DNA from: Pyrodictium delaneyi
GTDB lineage: Archaea; Thermoproteota; Thermoprotei_A; Sulfolobales; Pyrodictiaceae
Assembly: GCA_015661645.1 (NCBI GenBank)
Contig: DQVR01000103.1
Location: 1-18,793, forward strand
Reading direction: 5' to 3'
Length of the DNA: 18,793 nucleotides
The notes below the pieces were generated by a model, which was given only the letters and a program-made list of their open reading frames with translations, did not search any database and was not told the DNA's origin. Shown in pieces: positions 14,961 to 18,793 of the stretch. Within the stretch, counting starts at the first letter, position 1; each line of letters begins with the position of its first letter. A program made the position numbers and the translations under genes.

Positions 14961-15304
14961 TGTTTAGGACATGGTTCGTACAATTCAGCTACTCTGACCC
15001 AAACCACGTGAAGCTTAAGGCACCGCCGGGGCCAGAGACGGGGCTCCGTCAGAGGGTACTTTCCACACTGCTCTAGCATCGGCCCGATAATCCGTCTTCA
15101 CCGCCCCATAGCTTTACAAGGTAAACAACGCAGCATAATTATTTATTTCCCTCAAGCGTTATCAACGACTATACTCTCAACTCCACATAGTAGACTGGCA
15201 TGACTACTGGCAAACACATCAACATAAGGGGTCATTGACTACCTACAGAGTTCGGATACTTCTGAGGAACTAGTTTCTACAGCGCTAGTACCCAGTGTGG
15301 CTGG

Positions 15305-15312
15305 CTTTTATG
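15305..15312 (+). promoter_or_regulatory. TATA box of the NikR-like gene
   Basis: CTTTTATG lies 35-42 bases before ATG 15347, predicting a transcript start near 15332 and a short leader holding the ribosome site AGGGGC. Confidence 0.5.
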
Positions 15313-15346
15313 GCCGAGCTGGGTTAGAGTAGCCAGGGGCCGTGGC

Positions 15347-15760
15347 ATGGTTGTAAAGACCGGCGTAGCGCTGCCAGACGACGTGTACAAGCAACTCGTA
15401 GAAATATCCAAGAATATGGGGTACACCAGTATATCCCGCGTTATACGAGACGCCGTAGAGCTATTCATTGCGTTTAACCGGTGGTGGAGCCATAGTGGCA
15501 CTGTAGGCGGCACTCTTCAGCTCCTTGTACCAGAAGATAACGAATCTGTAGCCTCGAGTATACACCGCGCGGTGAGAGACTACTATGACATAGTAGACTC
15601 GGTCATAGCGGTAAGGCTCTCGACAGGCTATATGCTCTACATCATGATTGTCCACGGCAGCGGGAATAGGGTCAAGGAGTTGTACAAACTCTTTACCAGG
15701 ATACGTGGCGTACTAAGCTTACAAGCCTCCCTCCTACCAATACCAGCAGCAAACGCATAG
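15347..15760 (+). CDS. NikR-fold ribbon-helix-helix regulator lacking the nickel ligands
   Basis: A 137-aa protein, the usual NikR length. The N-terminal ribbon-helix-helix is KTGVALPDDVYKQLVEISKNMGYTSISRVIRDAVELF. The C-terminal ACT-like domain runs GTLQLLVPEDNESVASSIHRAVRDYYDIVDSVIAVRL through RGVLSLQASLLP. In true NikR the high-affinity site is His76/His87/His89/Cys95. By position these become non-ligand residues here (VRDYYD, AVRL, GYML), so nickel sensing by that site seems lost. It is convergent with the orphan gene at 15769 (8 bases between stops) and 780 bases from the hydrogenase large subunit gene, so control of hydrogenase or metal supply is a possible but unproven role. Confidence 0.8.
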   Translation: MVVKTGVALPDDVYKQLVEISKNMGYTSISRVIRDAVELFIAFNRWWSHSGTVGGTLQLLVPEDNESVASSIHRAVRDYYDIVDSVIAVRLSTGYMLYIMIVHGSGNRVKELYKLFTRIRGVLSLQASLLPIPAANA

Positions 15761-15768
15761 CCTACGCA

Positions 15769-16359
15769 TTACGCCTCTATACCCTCCAGCTCTTTCGGCA
15801 GAAGTCCCATCGTTTTCTGCCACTCACGAGAATCGTCAACCTTCCCTGTAAGCTTGTTATACCAGACGGGTGCAACACCGTTAAACACTACCACGTAGTC
15901 GAATGTCTCCTCGATGTACCTTACCTCTGCTCCAACCCTACTGAAGGGCTTCAGTACATCGGGCACATCGCCTACCGGGCTACCTAATTCAAAAAGTTTG
16001 AGCCTCTTACTCCAAACATCCACTTCGAACGTTGATATAAGCTCTATATGCTGTCCCACAGCGTCAGGAACTAAATGAGGATTAACCTCTATTATCTTAT
16101 CATCCCGCACTCTTACTACACGCACACCCCATATACTGTACTTGTCTGCAGCCACAGTAACATAGCGAGACCCATCACCTACATTGATATAGTTTACGTA
16201 TAGGATCCCCCGGCCATGCTTGTTACGCACAAGTATGACATCGCTCATAAACTTCTTCGCGTAGATAGGGAACCCCCTCTTTATGGCCTCAATAAATGCC
16301 ACCATTGCATAGTCCGCGAGCTGCCTCACTTTTTGTACCCCGGTACCAAGCGGGTCCAC
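15769..16359 (-). CDS. Unknown protein, 196 aa, cysteine-free, next to hydrogenase
   Basis: I do not recognise this family. GTG 16359 is preceded by GGGGTG (minus strand, 16363-16368) and a clear TATA box at 16398-16403, so it has its own short-leader transcript. The protein is soluble-looking, with no signal peptide, membrane segment or cysteine. Residues 1-30 are helical (KVRQLADYAMVAFIEAIKRG). The rest looks beta-rich with alternating hydrophobics (DVILVRNKHGRGILYVNYINVG; YVTVAADKYSIWGVRVVRV; TFDYVVVFNGVAPVWYNKLTG). It ends eight bases from the convergent NikR-like gene and lies downstream of the hydrogenase large subunit on the same strand. Absence of cysteine excludes a hydrogenase small subunit or an electron-transfer protein. 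Confidence 0.75.
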   Translation of the reverse strand: MDPLGTGVQKVRQLADYAMVAFIEAIKRGFPIYAKKFMSDVILVRNKHGRGILYVNYINVGDGSRYVTVAADKYSIWGVRVVRVRDDKIIEVNPHLVPDAVGQHIELISTFEVDVWSKRLKLFELGSPVGDVPDVLKPFSRVGAEVRYIEETFDYVVVFNGVAPVWYNKLTGKVDDSREWQKTMGLLPKELEGIEA

Positions 16360-16397
16360 CTACACCCCTTAGTCTTTCTGCACAGAGCTACATCAAG

Positions 16398-16403
16398 TAT
16401 AAA
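16398..16403 (-). promoter_or_regulatory. TATA box of the 196-aa orphan gene
   Basis: The minus strand reads TTTATA, 39 bases before the GTG start, predicting transcription near 16375 and a leader of about 16 bases. Confidence 0.6.
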
Positions 16404-16438
16404 GAAGACAGTGTTGGTGATTAGCTAGCAGCATTTTC

Positions 16439-16456
16439 GTCACCGTGAACAGTGAC
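16439..16456. promoter_or_regulatory. Compound dyad upstream of the orphan-gene promoter
   Basis: GTCAC-CGTGAACA-GTGAC has 5-base arms, and within it TCAC-C-GTGA is a second small dyad. It lies about 35-55 bases upstream of the orphan gene's TATA box, where archaeal activators bind, and downstream of the hydrogenase stop. Confidence 0.4.
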
Positions 16457-16486
16457 TAGAAGCAAGAGAGTAGTTATGGCTTCTAG
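16456..16486. repeat. Inverted repeat, 8-base arms
   Basis: CTAGAAGC (16456-16463) and GCTTCTAG (16479-16486) pair perfectly across a 15-base loop. On the minus strand it follows the hydrogenase stop and the T-run, so it may protect or end that mRNA's 3' end. Confidence 0.45.
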
Positions 16487-16492
16487 GGAGGT

Positions 16493-16498
16493 AAAAAA
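16493..16498 (-). terminator. T-run after the hydrogenase large subunit gene
   Basis: The minus strand has TTTTTT about 42 bases past the stop codon. Archaeal RNA polymerase ends on such T-runs without needing a hairpin. It separates hydrogenase from the orphan gene with its own promoter. Confidence 0.5.
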
Positions 16499-16539
16499 GG
16501 TGTGCAAGGACGCTAGCGCAAGAAGGCATGGCTGTTTTC

Positions 16540-18426
16540 TTAACGGTAGTGTGCTGTTGTTATTACCTTCTTTACAGTCTTGACTAGCTTCTCGCCCTTT
16601 ATGAACTGTATGTGCGCCGCGCACGCCAGGCATGGGTCGAAGCTCCTTAGAGAGCGTACGAAGTCTAGTCCTGTCCACTCCTCTGGCTTCGTCTCCTCCG
16701 TGACTACTGTGTTTACGACACCCTGCTCGAATGGGCTGAAGCCCCACTTGTCTTGCGGACTTACGTTACCAGTTGACGCCGAGTGTATTTGCATGTTGAG
16801 CGTCTTGCCAGCCTTCTGTACCAGCCAGTGCCTTACGGTACCACGAGGTGCCTCGGTTAGGCCTACGCCAAATGTTATCCTGCTCGGCGTCTTCCACGGC
16901 CTGCTAGTCTTCACGGTACCGGCCTTCACGTATTCTAGGGCCTTTGTGGCCTCGTTCCAGGCCTCTATAACATCGATTAGAATGTTAAATGCACGGGCCC
17001 ATAGCCTATATATCGTAGAGCTGAACTCCGGCACCTTCCACTCGAAGGTCATTTCTTCGCATACGCTTGCAGGAAGCTCGTCAGTACATGCACGTGGCAG
17101 AGTCACCTTTAGGACACCGTTACCCATGCTCTTGTATAGGCCTAGACGGTCACCGCTAGGCTGCCTGCTCGCCACTAGGAGCCTCGCGTATGGACCGACC
17201 TCGAAGGGGGTTATGGTTCCGTCCTTCCATACTAGGCGTATGTGGGTCACCCAGCTGTATTTGCCAGCCCAGTCCCTAGCTGTAGGATTCGGTATTGTCA
17301 CCTTTATCCACGGGTGGTATACCGGGTCGTACTTATCCCAGAGCAGCTTGTTCCCCGCAGGGTCTTTAAAGTCGTTCTTCTCTAGCTCACCATACCATGT
17401 GAGCTCCTTGGCCTTGTCCTTCCAGTCCTTGAAGAAGGCGCGCTCGACGTGTTCTAGTATACTTGCGTTGTACTCGGTAAACTTAGTTGTGACAAGCTCG
17501 CCTCTGAGTATTATACCGGGCTTTAGCACTCTCTTGCTCGCGTTCTCGTCCATCTTTTTGTAGAACTCCTCCCACTCCACATAGTCACCTATACTCTCGT
17601 AGGTCTCAGGGTCGTCGAATACACCGCTGCTGGCTACGGCGTTAACCGTAGACTTGGCCGGGTCTGGATGATAGCTAATACCGTTCTCTGCGTAGCCTAT
17701 ATCCTCATAGAACTTTAGCAGGTCGTACCAAGCAGCGTACATGTACTTCACCCATGCGGTGAGCTTTGTTAGGCGGAAGATGTATCCAGTGACTAGGTAC
17801 TCTGCATTACTCAGATCGGTGGATATCCCGCCAGGTATGAGAGTAGCGGGATGGCTATGCCTACCGTATATGAGAACGCCTGCCTCGCGCGCATATCGCT
17901 GGAACTTAGCTCCTAGCTGCCAGAGCTTGCCGGTTATAGGTGTTAGAGCGTCCATTATCTCCGCTATCGTCGTGAAGCCGTGTATATCGCGATGCTCGGC
18001 TAGGGTCTTCTTAGCCTGGTCATAGACCGAAGGAGTCATGAAGGAGACTACTGTGCTGCTGAAGTCGGGACCTTCAAGCATGTTGAGGATTATCGTGTGG
18101 TCGTATATGTGGTCGGTCATGGCAAAGGCCATGTTGCGGAGCACAACACCCATACGGTAGGGCGAGACTCCATAGGCCATATCAACGGCTAGAACGCTTG
18201 CATTAGCATGGCTCGCACCACATACGCCACATATACGGCTGTTCACATGTGGAATGTCCTCTGGTGGTCTTCCGAGGTCAAATACCTCGAAGCCACGGAA
18301 CATTGTAACAAAGCTGCGGACGCTGTCTTTTATCGGTTTCCTCGCGTCAGTATCAACTACCACGCGCAGAGCTAGGTGACCCTCAACACGTGTAATAGGA
18401 TCTATTAACATTTCACGTGTAGGCAA
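16540..18426 (-). CDS. [NiFe]-hydrogenase large (catalytic) subunit, group 1-like
   Basis: It binds the Ni-Fe(CN)2CO centre and oxidises or evolves H2. Residue numbers count from the upstream TTG (18435, 631 aa). Motifs: DPITRVEGHL (Glu18), L1 motif R-I-Cys69-G-V-Cys72-xxx-His76, and L2 motif D-P-Cys602-L-A-Cys605-A-A-His608. A 23-residue tail follows His608; the maturation protease should remove it after nickel insertion. I place the start at TTG 18426 (628 aa) because the AGGAGGGG ribosome site (18437-18444) is 10 bases from it but only 1 base from TTG 18435; ATG 18411 is a third choice. The N-terminal group-1 look and the host suggest the crenarchaeal respiratory type used with sulfur compounds. 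No small subunit, membrane subunit or maturation gene is in the window. Confidence 0.95.
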   Translation of the reverse strand: MPTREMLIDPITRVEGHLALRVVVDTDARKPIKDSVRSFVTMFRGFEVFDLGRPPEDIPHVNSRICGVCGASHANASVLAVDMAYGVSPYRMGVVLRNMAFAMTDHIYDHTIILNMLEGPDFSSTVVSFMTPSVYDQAKKTLAEHRDIHGFTTIAEIMDALTPITGKLWQLGAKFQRYAREAGVLIYGRHSHPATLIPGGISTDLSNAEYLVTGYIFRLTKLTAWVKYMYAAWYDLLKFYEDIGYAENGISYHPDPAKSTVNAVASSGVFDDPETYESIGDYVEWEEFYKKMDENASKRVLKPGIILRGELVTTKFTEYNASILEHVERAFFKDWKDKAKELTWYGELEKNDFKDPAGNKLLWDKYDPVYHPWIKVTIPNPTARDWAGKYSWVTHIRLVWKDGTITPFEVGPYARLLVASRQPSGDRLGLYKSMGNGVLKVTLPRACTDELPASVCEEMTFEWKVPEFSSTIYRLWARAFNILIDVIEAWNEATKALEYVKAGTVKTSRPWKTPSRITFGVGLTEAPRGTVRHWLVQKAGKTLNMQIHSASTGNVSPQDKWGFSPFEQGVVNTVVTEETKPEEWTGLDFVRSLRSFDPCLACAAHIQFIKGEKLVKTVKKVITTAHYR

Positions 18427-18481
18427 AGCTTTCAAACCCCTCCTCTACAATGGTTGAACTATTTGAATCCCACAACCGAAA

Positions 18482-18502
18482 TTAATAAATCCAATACTTA
18501 AA
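18482..18502 (-). promoter_or_regulatory. Promoter region of the hydrogenase large subunit gene
   Basis: On the minus strand two AT-rich elements lie in the right place: TTTATTAA (18482-18489) and TTTAAG (18497-18502). The first would start transcription near 18460 with a leader of about 35 bases. A promoter this close implies the gene is not read through from an upstream gene. Confidence 0.5.
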
Positions 18503-18509
18503 CCTACCT

Positions 18510-18793
18510 CTCCATTAACACCCGTGAATAGTTTTTAGTAGGGTCTATCTCTTACTCTTCCTTGCCGAATAGTTATGTAGTACAGCCCCGAGAGCGGTAC
18601 GTAAATTATCTACTCTGCTGCGCCAACACACCACCGCCCACAAGCTATATAGGATACTGACTACTATATATCAATAGTAACGCTCACAGCTTTGTAGTAA
18701 ATCTTGGGGACGGTCAGTACCCCCACCAAGTCTTAGCTCAGCACCGCCCCGGGGACGGGCTCTGCTCGCCAGCTCCTCATCACGCCGAACGAC
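18510..18793. other. Gene-free right end of the window
   Basis: I see no coding frame with recognisable protein features here. The last 80 bases are clearly more GC-rich than the preceding AT-rich stretch and could be the edge of a gene or structured RNA that lies outside the window. A small subunit gene of the hydrogenase could begin beyond the edge. Confidence 0.4.

Noticed and set aside
14810..15076. 88-aa plus-strand frame in the permease-remnant region
   Set aside because: Its composition is haphazard, it has no ribosome site, and it is antisense to the recognisable permease pieces.
16421..16747. 108-aa minus-strand frame at the hydrogenase 3' end
   Set aside because: It overlaps the large subunit's essential C-terminus in another frame and shows no protein features.
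18730..18784. Possible second C/D box sRNA on the minus strand: GTGATGA box C (plus 18777-18783), CTGA (plus 18737-18740), and eight guide bases complementary to CACCGCCC of 16S rRNA
   Set aside because: The bases flanking box C and this CTGA do not form a kink-turn stem, no C' box is visible, and a second CTGA gives only a 3-bp stem. The rRNA match is short and GC-only. The promoter would lie outside the window.
1..18793. CRISPR arrays, insertion sequences, tRNA or rRNA genes
   Set aside because: No regularly spaced repeats, transposase frames, terminal inverted repeats or tRNA T-loop/anticodon patterns were seen on either strand.

Overview
The window reads as chromosomal DNA of a hyperthermophilic crenarchaeote, most likely of the Pyrodictiaceae/Desulfurococcales type (Hyperthermus, Pyrodictium or Pyrolobus-like). 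This is inferred from the gene set: archaeal pyrI with a C-terminal zinc site, SRP19, Lrp, Fur and KaiC-like ATPases, and a respiratory [NiFe]-hydrogenase. It is supported by archaeal promoters (TATA boxes about 25 bases before start sites), GTG/TTG starts, GGTG/GGAGG ribosome sites, and ATA/AGG/CTA-rich codons. I have no alignment to confirm the genus.

Layout. 1-1224: the 3' part of an NfeD/ClpP-class membrane serine protease gene. 1410-4253: a run of four regulators (HTH-CBS protein, Fur-like protein, an unnamed winged-helix protein, Lrp/AsnC protein). Between the first two lies a candidate double-guide C/D box sRNA (2444-2511); its two guides each match 10 bases of the 16S rRNA decoding/central-pseudoknot neighbourhood. 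4392-7034 (minus strand): a PLP-dependent cysteine-synthase-like gene followed by pyrG (CTP synthase). 7138-11959 (plus strand): a compact pyrimidine operon pyrF-pyrE-pyrB-pyrI-pyrK-pyrC, divergent from the pyrG pair across a 103-base promoter packed with dyads. 12047-13441: a KaiC-family ATPase whose second half looks like a RecA-type domain that lost its P-loop. 13515-14314 (minus strand): SRP19 and a small conserved membrane protein. 14463-about 14960: the wreck of an FtsX/MacB-type ABC permease gene. 15347-15760: a NikR-fold regulator without nickel ligands, convergent with a 196-aa orphan gene (15769-16359). 16540-18426: the [NiFe]-hydrogenase large subunit, with no small subunit beside it in the window. 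18436-18793 has no visible gene.

How it works together. The pyr operon and pyrG cover most steps of UMP synthesis plus UTP to CTP. Carbamoyl-phosphate synthase and the pyrD catalytic subunit are absent here. The shared divergent control region suggests joint regulation of both arms. The hydrogenase, NikR-like regulator and orphan form a second possible functional neighbourhood. The strongest unexpected element is the C/D sRNA: its kink-turn stem, guide lengths, TATA spacing and both rRNA matches agree independently.
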